Part shown: positions 16,518-25,690 of the stretch, one piece after another
How positions within the stretch are numbered: the stretch's first letter is position 1
Layout: each line of letters opens with the position of its first letter
Origin: Methylocystis sp.
GTDB taxonomy: Bacteria; Pseudomonadota; Alphaproteobacteria; Rhizobiales; Beijerinckiaceae
Reading direction: 5' to 3'
DNA length: 64,000 bases
Assembly (NCBI GenBank): GCA_024506175.1
Contig: JAMBEQ010000266.1
Coordinates: 39,477-103,476 of the forward strand
Notes under the pieces: generated by a model
The model's input: only the letters and a program-made list of their open reading frames with translations
Told to the model about the DNA's origin: nothing
Databases searched by the model: none
Made by a program: the position numbers and the translations under genes

Positions 16518-18047
16518 ATGGTGGGAACAAGCCGACAGCCCGTCGAGGTCATCGTTCGCGACCGGATCTACGTCCGGATCGCGAAGGCCGAGACGAAGCT
16601 CTTCATCGAGCTGACGCGGGGCTTCGAGCACTTCAACCCCGAGCGCGCGATGAAGGAGAAGATCGGCGTCTTCTGCAAGGACGTGCCGCGCTACATCAAG
16701 ACGTGGGAGCGCGCCGACGACGAGCGCGACCCGCGCTTCGAGTTCCTGACGTTCCCGCGCGGAGGCATGCGACGCGTGCGCGAAGCGCTCGACGAGGCGG
16801 GCGTGACGTGGGGACTCGAAGATCAACGCATCTACGGCGACCCGGTCGACATGCCCGAGCATCGCCGCTCGCTCTACGCGCATCAGGAAGAAGCTCTCGC
16901 CGCGATCCTCGAACGAGAGAACTGCCTGCTCCGCGCGCCGACCGGCAGCGGCAAGACGACCGTGATCCTCGCGCTCGCGGCGCGCGCGAAGGTGCCGATG
17001 CTCGTTGTCGTGCCGAACCGCGTGCTTTTCGACCAGTGGATCACGCGCGTGCACGACGAACTCGGCATCCCGATGAGCGAGATCGGCAAGGTCCGAGGCA
17101 AGACGTTCAAGCTCGCGCCCGTCACGGTCGGCATCCAGAAGAGCGTCGCGATCCACCTCACCGAAGAAGCCGATCGCGACTACTTCGGCATCGTCGTCGC
17201 CGACGAGGTGCAGCTCTTCGCGGCGAAGACGTTCTTCGCGTGCGTCGACCCGTTCCCCGCGCGCTACCGCGTCGGCGTGAGCGCCGACCATCGCCGCAAG
17301 GATCGCAAGGAGTTTCTCATCAAGGATCTCTTCGACGACGTCGTCAAACACATCAAGCACGAGGATCTCGTCGCGAGCGGGCACGTGCTCGACGTCGAGG
17401 TGCGGGTCATCCCGACCGACTTCCGCGCCGACTGGTACGGAGCGGTCGAAGAGGAAGACGCGTCGCACGAGACGCCGAACTACGATCGCGATCGGCTGCT
17501 CCGCGAGATGGCGGCAGACGGCGCGCGCAATCGCCTCGCGATCGTCGCCGCGCGCGAGATGCTCGGCGAAGGAGAGCAGGTGCTCGTGCTCGTGTGGAAC
17601 CGCGAGCACGGCATGACGATCGAGCAGGCGATCAGCGGCATGGGTTCGACGACGGGCCTCATGTTCGGAGGCGACGACTCGATCGCCGAGTTCAAGCGCA
17701 CCGAAGCGGGCATCCGCGACGGCCGCATCAAGTGCGGCGTCGGCACCTACCAGGCTGTCGGGCTCGGCTTCGACATCCCGCGGCTCGGCTGCGCGGTGTG
17801 CGCCGGACCCATCGCGGGTAACGAGCAGCTCTTCAAGCAGGTGCGCGGGCGCGTGTGCCGGACGAGCACGGGCAAGAGCGGCGCGCGCCTCGTCTACCTC
17901 TGGGATCGCCACGTCTATCCCGACCACCTCGCGAACATCGCGCGCTGGAACAAGCGCACCGTCGTGCGTTCCGAGTGGCCTGCACTCGGCGGCGGACCCG
18001 TCTGGGTGCCCGCAAAAGAGTGGATCAAGAACAACCGAGCAGCCTGA
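16518..18047 (+). CDS. SF2 DNA/RNA helicase
   Basis: A 509-residue helicase of superfamily 2, UvsW/RAD25-like in layout. Motif I is APTGSGKTT at about residues 140-148; motif II is VADE near residue 227; motif III is the variant SADHRR; motif VI is QVRGRVCR near residue 440. It probably unwinds branched DNA during replication or recombination. ATG 16518 is preceded by AGGAG and by GCGGCAT ten bases upstream of the start. It is the first gene of the replication region. Confidence 0.9.
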   Translation: MVGTSRQPVEVIVRDRIYVRIAKAETKLFIELTRGFEHFNPERAMKEKIGVFCKDVPRYIKTWERADDERDPRFEFLTFPRGGMRRVREALDEAGVTWGLEDQRIYGDPVDMPEHRRSLYAHQEEALAAILERENCLLRAPTGSGKTTVILALAARAKVPMLVVVPNRVLFDQWITRVHDELGIPMSEIGKVRGKTFKLAPVTVGIQKSVAIHLTEEADRDYFGIVVADEVQLFAAKTFFACVDPFPARYRVGVSADHRRKDRKEFLIKDLFDDVVKHIKHEDLVASGHVLDVEVRVIPTDFRADWYGAVEEEDASHETPNYDRDRLLREMAADGARNRLAIVAAREMLGEGEQVLVLVWNREHGMTIEQAISGMGSTTGLMFGGDDSIAEFKRTEAGIRDGRIKCGVGTYQAVGLGFDIPRLGCAVCAGPIAGNEQLFKQVRGRVCRTSTGKSGARLVYLWDRHVYPDHLANIARWNKRTVVRSEWPALGGGPVWVPAKEWIKNNRAA

Positions 18048-18078
18048 CCTATCCCTAGCCTCCGCGGAGGATTCTCAC

Positions 18079-18708
18079 ATGGCACGTCGACCGAAGGTGA
18101 TGACGAACGAAGCGCCCACGCAGCAGAGCGAAGAGGCGAGCGGCGATCAGCCGAAGCAGGAGAACGTCGTGACGGACTGGCCGCGCGCGCTGCTCTGTCC
18201 GTTCCCGTCGTGCGGAGCGAGGCAGCTCTCGTCGGCGGCGAAGGACATCAAGCCGGGCGTCAAGGAGTGCATCAAGTGCCGCGCGGGCCTCACTCCGATG
18301 AACCGCGCGCCCGACATCACGCCGGAGACGAAGCAGCCGACGCGCGAGCAGGCGCAGACGCAGCCCGAGCCGAGGAAGGACGAGCCGCGCCCCGGCGGAG
18401 GCTCGCGCTTCGCGCACTCCTCGGGTTCCACGCGCGACGTCGCCGCACCGAACCCCGACGACGTCGGCGAGACGGTGAGCGCGACGTGGGGCGAGGAGCT
18501 GTATAGCCCGCAGCAGTTCTGCACGTTCCGCGTGGGATCGTTCACGCGCACGACGAAGATCCGCGAGGGCGAGACCGCGCTCGATGCGAAGCGCCGCATC
18601 TACGCCGAGATGAGGCAGATGGCGGAAGACGAGCGGCACGAGAAGATGTCGATCTACCTCGAAGCGCTCGGGCATATGTTCACCGTCATGAAGGGAGGCT
18701 CGAAGTGA
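18079..18708 (+). CDS. Zinc-ribbon protein of unknown function
   Basis: A 209-residue protein with a CPFPSCG ... CIKC four-cysteine ribbon near residues 40-67, a Pro/Gln/Glu-rich linker, and a C-terminal domain (YSPQQFCTFRVGSFTRTTKIREGET) that ends in a helical region. A GGAGG ribosome binding site precedes the ATG. It overlaps the next gene by four bases, in a run leading to the DnaB helicase, so a replication role is likely. I do not recognise the family. Confidence 0.6.
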   Translation: MARRPKVMTNEAPTQQSEEASGDQPKQENVVTDWPRALLCPFPSCGARQLSSAAKDIKPGVKECIKCRAGLTPMNRAPDITPETKQPTREQAQTQPEPRKDEPRPGGGSRFAHSSGSTRDVAAPNPDDVGETVSATWGEELYSPQQFCTFRVGSFTRTTKIREGETALDAKRRIYAEMRQMAEDERHEKMSIYLEALGHMFTVMKGGSK

Positions 18709-19250
18709 GCGCCGTCGCGACGAAGTTCCCGCGTGACGAGCGCGCGAGCGGCGTGCGCGTCAGCTCCCACGTCGCGCCGTCGACGAAGATGGTCACGAGC
18801 CTCGCCGATTGGGCGAAGACGGCGAAGAGCAAGGAAGAGCGCAAGAAGGCCGGCATCCAGAAGGCGAGCCTCGATCGCGCCGAGCGCGAGATGAACGAGA
18901 TGATCGAGCGCGAGGACTACACGGGCGCGAAGCCGATGCACGTCTTCGTGCTCTACGCGATGCTGCACAAGCACGTCTACGGCGTCGAGGCGAGCGAGGC
19001 CGAGAGCCCGGGCGAGCGCAAGAAGGCGATCATGTTCATCGGCTCGACGCTGCGTTCGCGCTTCGATGGCGACGTCGCCGCGCTCATCGCGTTCGTCCGC
19101 TGGGTGTGGGCGCGCGAAGAGCGTACCGAGAAGTGGCGTCGCGAGACGAGGCAGACGAACGGGCGTCGGCTCGGCTGCTACCTCGCGTTCTCCCCGCGCC
19201 TCTACACCGACTACAAGGTCGCGCGCGAGCGCGCTCTCGCGTCCCGCTAG
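18705..19250 (+). CDS. Helical protein upstream of DnaB; possible helicase loader
   Basis: A 181-residue protein, mostly charged helices, with a C-terminal segment FIGSTLRSRFDGDVAALIAFVRWVWAREE that resembles the helical domains of some phage replisome-organiser or loader proteins. There is no Walker motif. Its place directly before the DnaB gene suggests a loader or partner; this is context only. GTG 18705 overlaps the previous stop. Confidence 0.5.
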   Translation: MSAVATKFPRDERASGVRVSSHVAPSTKMVTSLADWAKTAKSKEERKKAGIQKASLDRAEREMNEMIEREDYTGAKPMHVFVLYAMLHKHVYGVEASEAESPGERKKAIMFIGSTLRSRFDGDVAALIAFVRWVWAREERTEKWRRETRQTNGRRLGCYLAFSPRLYTDYKVARERALASR

Positions 19251-19262
19251 CCTCGTCCGAGC

Positions 19263-20816
19263 ATGGGTCGCCGAGTCATCTCGGCGGCGGATCCGAAGCG
19301 GAACGTTCCGCTCATCGATCCGTCGCGCGGAGCATCTGTCTCATCTTCGCCACTGCCGCCGCCGAAGGCAGAGAAGGTCGTGGTGCCTCACGACCCGGTG
19401 CACGAAGCGGTCGTCATCGGAGCGTGCGCGCTCGATCGGCAGATCCGCGACGTCTACGTCGTCAAGCTCTACGCCGATCACTTCCTCGCGCGCGAGCACG
19501 CGGACGCGTGGGGCGCGCTCATCGAGCTGAAGCGGCGCGGGCTCGACTACGACCCGGCGACGGTCGAGAGCATCGCGGGCGAGAAGGTCGCGCGCACGAT
19601 CGAGAGCATCATCGAGAGCCGCCCCGAGGTGCCGAACAACCTCGCCTACCACGTCGACCAGCTCATGTGGGATCGGGTGAAGGCGAGCGTCATCCAGGGA
19701 CCGCATCAGGCGTTCCTCGAAGTGCTCAAGGATCCGGTCGCATCGGCCGACCGCAGCAAGGTGCGGAGCCTCGCGCGGCAGCTCGCGAGCGCATTCGACG
19801 GCTACGAGGAGCGGCAGTGGATTCACGATCCGAAGCAGCTCGTGCACGAGCAGATGCGCGAGATCGAGAAGCGCGTCGACGGACACGCGGCCTACCCGTA
19901 CGGCATCGAGGGCTTGGACTACTTCAGCGATCAGCGCGACGAGGACGGGGAGCCCGCGCGGCGCATGATCCCGGGCGCAGCTCCGGGGCAGATCACGTGC
20001 ATCTCGGCAGTCTCGGGCGGAGGCAAGTCGACGGTCACCGCGAACATCGCGCTCGGGCTCGCGCGGCTCGGGCGGCGCGTCTTGTGGGGCGCGTGGGAGA
20101 TGAAGGGAGGGATGAACCTCGAACTCCTCGCGTGCATCTCGCTCGGATGGTCGCGCGCCGATCTCATCAAGGGCAAAGGCCCGATCCGATCGCACGAGGG
20201 GCGCGTCGAGCTTGAGGAGCGCATGCACGCGCTCAGCGAGTACGTCACGTTCATGAAGAACCCGTTTCGGCGTCGCATCGGCGAGAAGCCGAGCAACGAG
20301 CGGAACCTCGATCTTCTGCACGGCATCCTCTCGGACGCGGCGTGCGACGTCTTCATCGCCGACCTCTGGAAGCGGTGCCTGCACGTCGATCAGCCGAGCG
20401 AAGAGGAAGAGGCGCTCATCCGTCAGCAGATGATGGCGGAGGATCTCGGGCAGCATCACATCTTGCTGCAGCAGCAGCGGCTCAAGGACATCGAGCAGAG
20501 GCCCGACAAGCGGCCGACGCGCGAGGGCACGAAGGGAAGCTCGGCGTGGGTCGAAGTGCCCGACACGTACATCGGCGTGCACTGGCCGGCGCTCTGGAAG
20601 AACGTGCCGCGGAACAAGATCGAGGTGCTCATCCTCAAGCAGCGTTACGGCGAGTGGCCGCTTGCGATCGAGTTCGACTGGCAGCCCGACTACGGGCGCC
20701 TCGACGGCGGCGTCTCGATCGCCTACCAGCGACCAGGCGAGGGAAGCGAGATCGACAGCTTCTCTGCAGCGGGGGCGTTCCTCGGGCAGAAGGGCGGAAA
20801 GAAGGGAAGGCGATGA
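19263..20816 (+). CDS. DnaB-family replicative helicase
   Basis: A 517-residue hexameric replicative helicase. The C-terminal RecA-like domain has Walker A SAVSGGGKST near residues 247-256, a GAWEMKG segment (H1a-like), Walker B CDVFIADLWKR, and HHILLQQQRLKDIE followed by the GTKGSSAW H4-like stretch. The N-terminal ~170 residues contain a DnaB N-domain-like pattern (HEAVVIGACALDR ... ADAWGALIELKRRGL). Followed by the primase two genes later, giving a helicase-primase pair. Confidence 0.9.
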   Translation: MGRRVISAADPKRNVPLIDPSRGASVSSSPLPPPKAEKVVVPHDPVHEAVVIGACALDRQIRDVYVVKLYADHFLAREHADAWGALIELKRRGLDYDPATVESIAGEKVARTIESIIESRPEVPNNLAYHVDQLMWDRVKASVIQGPHQAFLEVLKDPVASADRSKVRSLARQLASAFDGYEERQWIHDPKQLVHEQMREIEKRVDGHAAYPYGIEGLDYFSDQRDEDGEPARRMIPGAAPGQITCISAVSGGGKSTVTANIALGLARLGRRVLWGAWEMKGGMNLELLACISLGWSRADLIKGKGPIRSHEGRVELEERMHALSEYVTFMKNPFRRRIGEKPSNERNLDLLHGILSDAACDVFIADLWKRCLHVDQPSEEEEALIRQQMMAEDLGQHHILLQQQRLKDIEQRPDKRPTREGTKGSSAWVEVPDTYIGVHWPALWKNVPRNKIEVLILKQRYGEWPLAIEFDWQPDYGRLDGGVSIAYQRPGEGSEIDSFSAAGAFLGQKGGKKGRR

Positions 20817-21568
20817 AGAAGTTTCGGATCTACGACCAGCGCAACAAGGGCGAGCTGCTCCCGCACTTCGACCTCGTCTATCGCGATCTCGACGACGCGT
20901 CGGGCAACGTCTACGGGCTGCGTCTGAGCTTCTGCTCGCTCGCGCGCCTCACGCTCGCGAAGCTCGACGTCGACGACGATCACGTGCGCGCGACGCTCGC
21001 GCTCTACGGTCCGTACGTGGCGCTCAGCGTCGAGCCGCCCGTGCGCGTGATGCGGAAGCTCCGCGCGCTCCTCCGCATCCCGGGCTACGAGCCGCGAACG
21101 CTCGGCGTGCACTTCCACGATCTCGCCGTGTGGTGGGACGTCTGGGCGAACTCGCACCACTGGACGAGCGACACGCCGCGGTGGCGCGACGGGAGCTGGC
21201 ACCCGCTCAACACGTTCTTCGGTCGCGAGAACTACGAGAGCACGCTCGTCGAGAAGGCCGATGTCATCGTGCCGATGCCCGAGAAGGGCTACGCGGGCAC
21301 GGTCGAGATCCGTCGCGACACCTGGAAGCGTCCGCGCTCGCCGTTCACGCGCGTCGTTCATCGCGCGCACGTCGAGATGAAGGAGCCGATCCCGGTGCCG
21401 GGCAAGGGCGAGAACTCATGGGACTGCGGCGAGGACGCGATCCATGGGATCACGACTCCGGCGAAGAGCATCGTCGAGGGCATCGTCGCGATCATGAACA
21501 GCGCGAAGCGCGATCGCGAGAAGCGCGCGGGCAAGAACTGGAAGCCCGAGGAGCGCGCCGCGTCGTGA
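20813..21568 (+). CDS. Conserved-type protein between helicase and primase
   Basis: A 251-residue protein of mixed alpha/beta character with notable tryptophan clusters (HDLAVWWDVWANSHHW, PRWRDGSWHPL). ATG 20813 overlaps the DnaB stop and its own stop overlaps the primase start, so it is translationally coupled to both. No motif I recognise. Probably a replisome accessory protein by context. Confidence 0.6.
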   Translation: MKKFRIYDQRNKGELLPHFDLVYRDLDDASGNVYGLRLSFCSLARLTLAKLDVDDDHVRATLALYGPYVALSVEPPVRVMRKLRALLRIPGYEPRTLGVHFHDLAVWWDVWANSHHWTSDTPRWRDGSWHPLNTFFGRENYESTLVEKADVIVPMPEKGYAGTVEIRRDTWKRPRSPFTRVVHRAHVEMKEPIPVPGKGENSWDCGEDAIHGITTPAKSIVEGIVAIMNSAKRDREKRAGKNWKPEERAAS

Positions 21569-22515
21569 GCAAGTCGCGCGTGCAGCTCGTGCTCGAAGCG
21601 CTCGGCATCGACGCGCAGCTTCGTGGTCGGCAGTGGTGGGCGATCTGCCCGAACCCCGATCACGAGGACCGGCATCCGAGCTGGCGCATCCGCGACGAGC
21701 CGGGCAGCCCGCGCGACGGCTACCACGCGTGCCCGCCGTGTGGCTTCACGGGCGGCGTCATCACGCTCATCAAGAACGTGATGAACATCTCGGGCTTCGA
21801 GGCGCGCAAGGTGCTCGCGAAGATCGAAGAGGGCGCTCCGGTCGTGATCAAGCCCGCACCGAGCGAGGTCACCGTCGTCACCAAGCCGCGTGGCTTCCGC
21901 CTCCGCGCGGGCACGAAGATCCTGCCGCTCTCGCTCTGGCCCCCGAGCGCGCGCCGCTACGCGGAGAGTCGCGGCATCACCGAAGAGCAGGTCGACAAGT
22001 GGGGCATCGGCTACTGCGACGAGGGCCCGCTCGAACACCGGATCGTGATCGTCACGCGCGACATGCACGGCGTCCCGCGCAACTACACCGCGCGCACGTA
22101 CGTCGATCACCCGCGGCGCTACTTCGAGCCCGAGCCGTGGGAGAAAGCCGACCGAAACGCGATGTTCGGCGAGCAGTTATGGCCTCAGTCAAGACGTCTT
22201 GACTGCACCGCGATCGTCGTCGAGGGAGCGTTCAAAGGGCTCGCCGTCGATCGCGCGTGTCCGGAGCTGGCGATCGCCGCGACGGCGGGCTCGGCGCTCA
22301 TGCCCGGCTACCTGCCGAAGCTCGTGCAGTTCGGGCGCGTGCTCGTCTCGACCGACGCGAACGAGACCGGCGATCGCATCGCTGACGAGCTGCTCTGGCT
22401 GCTCAAGAAGCACCGGAGACCGGCGCAGCGCTTCCGCCTCGACGACGACGTCGAGCACGACCATCTTTCGACGCCGGAGCTGCGGCGCATCATCCGCTCG
22501 GTGGTGGCTGCGTGA
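21565..22515 (+). CDS. DnaG-type primase (CHC2 zinc finger plus TOPRIM)
   Basis: A 316-residue primase, shorter than cellular DnaG because it has no helicase-binding C-domain. The N-terminus has a CHC2-like zinc site: CPNPDHEDRHPS at about residue 28 and CPPCGFTGG near 53. The TOPRIM part has VVEGAFKGLAVD near residue 218 and VSTDANETGDRIADEL. GTG 21565 overlaps the upstream stop. A perfect copy of the 20-base palindrome lies inside the coding sequence, between the two domains, where it encodes QSRRLDC. Confidence 0.85.
   Translation: MSKSRVQLVLEALGIDAQLRGRQWWAICPNPDHEDRHPSWRIRDEPGSPRDGYHACPPCGFTGGVITLIKNVMNISGFEARKVLAKIEEGAPVVIKPAPSEVTVVTKPRGFRLRAGTKILPLSLWPPSARRYAESRGITEEQVDKWGIGYCDEGPLEHRIVIVTRDMHGVPRNYTARTYVDHPRRYFEPEPWEKADRNAMFGEQLWPQSRRLDCTAIVVEGAFKGLAVDRACPELAIAATAGSALMPGYLPKLVQFGRVLVSTDANETGDRIADELLWLLKKHRRPAQRFRLDDDVEHDHLSTPELRRIIRSVVAA
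22186..22205. promoter_or_regulatory. 20-base palindrome, copy 2 (perfect, inside primase gene)
   Basis: CAGTCAAGACGTCTTGACTG inside an open reading frame. Exact conservation within coding sequence suggests selection on the DNA site itself. Confidence 0.8.
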
Positions 22516-22784
22516 GCGATCCGCGACGTTCCCCGTGCGCCGAGTGGCTCGGTGAGCTACTACGAACGGAGCCGGAAGAGGCGCGCAGCGTCATCGAGAA
22601 GCAGCTCGAAACCTACGGAGGCAACGTGAGCAAGGCAGCACGAAACCTCGGCGTGTCGCGACCCTTCTTCTGGAAGTGTCTGCGCGCGCTCAACATGCGG
22701 CGGAGGCCGGCGCAGCTCCGCGATCGCTGGCGCGAGCGGCTTCGCATCACGGGACCGGCGGCATCGGGAAGGACGGAGACGTAG
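22512..22784 (+). CDS. Small helix-turn-helix protein
   Basis: A 90-residue protein with a Fis/NifA-type HTH: GGNVSKAARNLGVSRPFFWK at about residues 37-56. The C-terminal end is Arg-rich. It overlaps the primase stop. It could be a transcription regulator; together with the next gene it is a candidate to bind the repeated palindromes. Confidence 0.7.
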   Translation: MSDPRRSPCAEWLGELLRTEPEEARSVIEKQLETYGGNVSKAARNLGVSRPFFWKCLRALNMRRRPAQLRDRWRERLRITGPAASGRTET

Positions 22785-22787
22785 GCG

Positions 22788-23198
22788 ATGGCGACGACGA
22801 GGAAGAGCGAGCGGCAGGTCGCGAAGACGAAGCTCGGCGCGCTGAGCATCGACGACGCGAAGACGAAGCTCATGAAGGCGTTCGCGAGCAACGGCTTCGA
22901 CTACATGAAGACGGCGCTCGCGCTCGGCTGCCACCACTACACGATCCGTCGCTGGGCGCGCGCGCTCGACATGACGAACATGCTCGCAGCCGCGCGGCGC
23001 AACGCCATCGACGCGGGCAAGGTGCCGAACGTCTTCGGGCGTCCGAAGAAGGAGCGGCCCGACAAGAAGACGATCGAGCGCGCGCTGCGTGCGCGCGATG
23101 GCAGCGTCGACGAGACGGCGAAGGCGCTCGGCGTCAGCTCGCCGACGCTCCGGACGTGGTGTGAGCAGCTCGCGATCGAGATCAAGGGGGCAGCATGA
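22788..23198 (+). CDS. Protein with two HTH-like repeats
   Basis: A 136-residue basic protein. HTH-like segments occur at about residues 36-58 (GFDYMKTALALGCHHYTIRRW) and 104-127 (GSVDETAKALGVSSPTLRTW). The second is close in pattern to the HTH of the upstream gene, so the three motifs may descend from one unit. Likely DNA-binding, target unknown. Confidence 0.65.
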   Translation: MATTRKSERQVAKTKLGALSIDDAKTKLMKAFASNGFDYMKTALALGCHHYTIRRWARALDMTNMLAAARRNAIDAGKVPNVFGRPKKERPDKKTIERALRARDGSVDETAKALGVSSPTLRTWCEQLAIEIKGAA

Positions 23199-23647
23199 TC
23201 GACCCGAAGCAGGTGAACGCGGCGGTCGCACGCCTTCGCAGCTCGCGCGAAGAGGCGATCGTCGAGGTGCGCGCGACGTGGATGAAGCTCGAATGCGCGA
23301 TCGTCGACGCGCTCGCGGGCGATGCGCTCCGCGGGCTGCCGAACCTCGGCACGTCGGCGGACCCGTTCTACGCCGCTCGGCTCACCGGACGCGGCAAGCT
23401 CGTGCCCGGCTACGAGCAGCTCGTCATCATGCGGACGGGGCGCGTCGCGATCGCGAACTTCCACGACGGCCGCGTTCGGTGGCGACTGCCGAGCTACCAG
23501 GATCTTCGCGTCGAGATGTTCGACGTCTACCTCAAGACGCTCGCGATGGTGCTCCGCGCGCACGTCGAGCAGGCCGAGAAGACGAGCCGGACGTACGAGG
23601 CAACCGCCCGACTTGCGAGGCGAATTGCCGACGTCGTCGGTTTTTGA
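23195..23647 (+). CDS. Protein of unknown function
   Basis: A 150-residue protein overlapping the upstream gene by four bases. It has a beta-rich middle (ADPFYAARLTGRGKLVPGYEQLVIM, then GRVAIANFHDGRVRWRLP) between helical ends. No recognised family. Its stop codon lies at the start of the promoter for the sigma-like gene. Confidence 0.6.
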   Translation: MIDPKQVNAAVARLRSSREEAIVEVRATWMKLECAIVDALAGDALRGLPNLGTSADPFYAARLTGRGKLVPGYEQLVIMRTGRVAIANFHDGRVRWRLPSYQDLRVEMFDVYLKTLAMVLRAHVEQAEKTSRTYEATARLARRIADVVGF

Positions 23648-23676
23648 TTGCGCAAGACTTTTTTTCGTACTAGACA
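23648..23676 (+). promoter_or_regulatory. Promoter TTGCGC-N17-TAGACA
   Basis: The -35 and spacing match the 43-45 kb promoters. The sequence TGCGCAAGACTTTTTTTCG here is also the exact reverse complement of the A-tract/-35 block of those promoters. It lies just after the stop of the previous gene and drives the sigma-like gene at 23733. Confidence 0.55.
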
Positions 23677-23699
23677 GAACCTACGGATAGCGGAAAGGC

Positions 23700-23715
23700 G
23701 GTCCTCGCGAGGACC
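23700..23715 (+). other. Leader hairpin/palindrome before the sigma-like gene
   Basis: GGTCCTCGCGAGGACC, a perfect 16-base inverted repeat in the transcribed leader, with GAGGA in the right arm. The leaders at 44304 and 45269 also have GAGGACC hairpins. Confidence 0.5.
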
Positions 23716-23732
23716 GGCGACGGTGGGAAACG

Positions 23733-24356
23733 ATGCACTTTGCAGAAGCCGCACGCGCGTGCGTCGCGGGCGAGATGACGTTTTCGTGCTTCGTCGAAGA
23801 GACGGAGCGACGCTGGCAGTGGTGGGCGAAGAGGCTCGCGCGCGCCGGCATCCCGCTCTGGCTCGACGCCGAAGACATCCGACAGGATCTCCTGCTCGAA
23901 GCGTGGCGCGCGATGAAGCGCTTCGACGGCAAGAAGGCGAAGAGCGTGACCCCGTCGCAGTTCGTCGAGGTCGCCGCGAAGAACGCCGCGAAGAAGAACG
24001 TGCACCGCGCGCGCGGCGACGACCGGCATACATGGGCGTGGGGCGCTCCGCGCTTCGACCTCGCCGCGAGCACGCTCGTGCGCGAAGGCGACGAAGACGC
24101 CGAGTTCGAGGTGCCCGTCGAGCCCGAGCAGGGACGCGCGCGCGAGCGTCGCGAGGCGGTGATGGCGCTCGCGCGGCAACAGGAGTCGCTGCGTGACTTC
24201 TTCGCCGTCCAAGCTCTCGCTGCCGCCGAAGGTGACATCGAACACGCGGCGCAGCTCTTCTACGAGGATCTCGATGCTCGGCTTCTCTGCCGCCTGCCGA
24301 GCGAGCACACGGCACGAATGGTTGTCGGGCGCGTCGCGTCCCGGCTGGCGGCGTGA
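23733..24356 (+). CDS. Sigma-factor-like protein
   Basis: A 207-residue protein. Residues ~30-95 look like sigma-70 region 2: WLDAEDIRQDLLLEAWRAMKRFD then SQFVEVAAKNAAKKNVHRAR. A region-4-like HTH is less clear; the C-terminus (LRDFFAVQALAAAEGDIEHAAQLFYEDL, then HTARMVVGRVASRL) could fill that role. If it is a sigma factor it may read the phage promoters. It has its own promoter and leader hairpin, unlike most genes here. Confidence 0.55.
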   Translation: MHFAEAARACVAGEMTFSCFVEETERRWQWWAKRLARAGIPLWLDAEDIRQDLLLEAWRAMKRFDGKKAKSVTPSQFVEVAAKNAAKKNVHRARGDDRHTWAWGAPRFDLAASTLVREGDEDAEFEVPVEPEQGRARERREAVMALARQQESLRDFFAVQALAAAEGDIEHAAQLFYEDLDARLLCRLPSEHTARMVVGRVASRLAA

Positions 24357-25567
24357 AAGAAGAAAGGATCGAGTGCATCATGGGTAACGCAGCGAAGAAG
24401 ACGAACGAGGCGCCGAAGACGATCGGGAGCGTGCAGCTCGACAAGATCGACCGCAAGGCGCTCGTGAAGTTCGCGAAGCAGCTCAAGTGCGGAACGGACA
24501 AGGACACGACCGAGGCGCTCATCACGGCGCTGCAGGCGCGCTTTGCGAAGCTGCCGAAGAACCGTCTCGCGGATTGCACCGAGTGCGGCGGCGAGAGCGA
24601 CACCGAGCTGGAAGCCTGCCCGTTCTGCGGCGCGGAGAACGAGGACGAGGAAGACGAGAGCGAGAGCGCGTCGGAATCGGCTTCGAGCGACGAGAGCGAG
24701 TCGGCGAGCCCGGACGCGGCAGCGTCGAGCGCGTCGATCGACGAGGCGAGCGCGAGCATCGACGATGATCCGGGCACGGTCGCCGCGATGGCGAAGATGA
24801 GCGACAAGGTGACGACGAGCGCGACGATCGCGGGAGCGAACGAGAACACGCTCGCGCAGTACACCGAGAGCGACCTCAACGAAGCCGTCGAGCGCGTGCG
24901 CGGGCTCAAGGGCGACTCGATGGCGTCGCACTGGCGGCTCGGTCAGGAGATCAAGAGCATCTTCACCAAGCAGCTCTGGAAGCAGCGCAACGACGCCGAG
25001 AACCTGCCCGCGTACAAGAGCTTCAACCAGTTCGTGATGGCGGAGCTGGGATTCAGCGTGCAGAACGCCTACTGGCTCATGGACGTGGCGACGAACTTCA
25101 CCGAGAAGCAGGTGCGCGAGTTCGGCGTGAGCAAGCTCGGCGCGGTGCTCGTCGCTCCGAAGGAGGATCGGCCGCGCCTGCTCGAAGCGGCGAAGGCGGG
25201 CGCGAGCGTGCGCGAGATCCGGCAGGAAGCGCGGACGGCGCAGGAGAAGGCCGGCACCGCGGGCAAGGAGCGCGAGACGGGTCGTCGTCCCGAGCCGCGC
25301 AAGAAGGGCGCGCGCGCCAAGCCGGCGAAGAAGGCGACGGCGAAGAAGGGCACGATCACGGTCGCGAAGATCCTCGGCAAGACGAACGTGGATCTTTTCA
25401 AGGGACCGTGGCCGCGCACCGGCAAGCCGGAGAAGCACGCGATGAAGCTCGGCGACAACCCGGTCGGGCAGCGCGTGCTCGAAAACGGCGTCACCGAGCA
25501 CTTCACGATCTCGACGACGTCGAGCGGGCGCCTCATCCTCCGCATCGACACGCGCCGCGAGAGCTAG
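24353..25567 (+). CDS. SAP/ParB-like DNA-binding protein with zinc ribbon
   Basis: A 404-residue protein from GTG 24353 (overlaps the previous stop) or 395 from ATG 24380. In order: a SAP-like helix pair (IDRKALVKFAKQLKCGTDKDTTEALITAL), a zinc ribbon CTECGGESDTELEACPFCG, an acidic SES-rich linker, then a central domain YKSFNQFVMAELGFSVQNAYWLMD ... REFGVSKLGAVL ... REIRQEAR that resembles the HTH core of ParB/KorB or DUF3102 proteins. The C-terminus is very basic (KKGARAKPAKKATAKKG). A DNA-binding role is likely; specificity unknown. Confidence 0.6.
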   Translation: MKEERIECIMGNAAKKTNEAPKTIGSVQLDKIDRKALVKFAKQLKCGTDKDTTEALITALQARFAKLPKNRLADCTECGGESDTELEACPFCGAENEDEEDESESASESASSDESESASPDAAASSASIDEASASIDDDPGTVAAMAKMSDKVTTSATIAGANENTLAQYTESDLNEAVERVRGLKGDSMASHWRLGQEIKSIFTKQLWKQRNDAENLPAYKSFNQFVMAELGFSVQNAYWLMDVATNFTEKQVREFGVSKLGAVLVAPKEDRPRLLEAAKAGASVREIRQEARTAQEKAGTAGKERETGRRPEPRKKGARAKPAKKATAKKGTITVAKILGKTNVDLFKGPWPRTGKPEKHAMKLGDNPVGQRVLENGVTEHFTISTTSSGRLILRIDTRRES

Positions 25568-25690
25568 CACTCACGCCGGGAATGGTCCCGGCAGAGGTGG
25601 TCGACAGAAGCCACGCGCGCACGGCACGCACTCAGACGCGTTGCGCGAAGTCTGTCTAGGGAAGGCCCGCCGAACCCATGTGGCCGCATT

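Noticed and set aside
16324..16530. 68-codon minus-strand open frame in the intergenic region
   Set aside because: The C-terminal half looks protein-like, but there is no good start codon and the first half is antisense to the helicase leader. Left as non-coding.
23640..23666. Minus-strand promoter from the reverse complement of the A-tract/-35 block
   Set aside because: The block is an exact reverse complement of the 44-45 kb promoters, but 17 bases beyond the minus-strand TTGCGC reads GTCGGC, not a -10, and no minus-strand gene follows.
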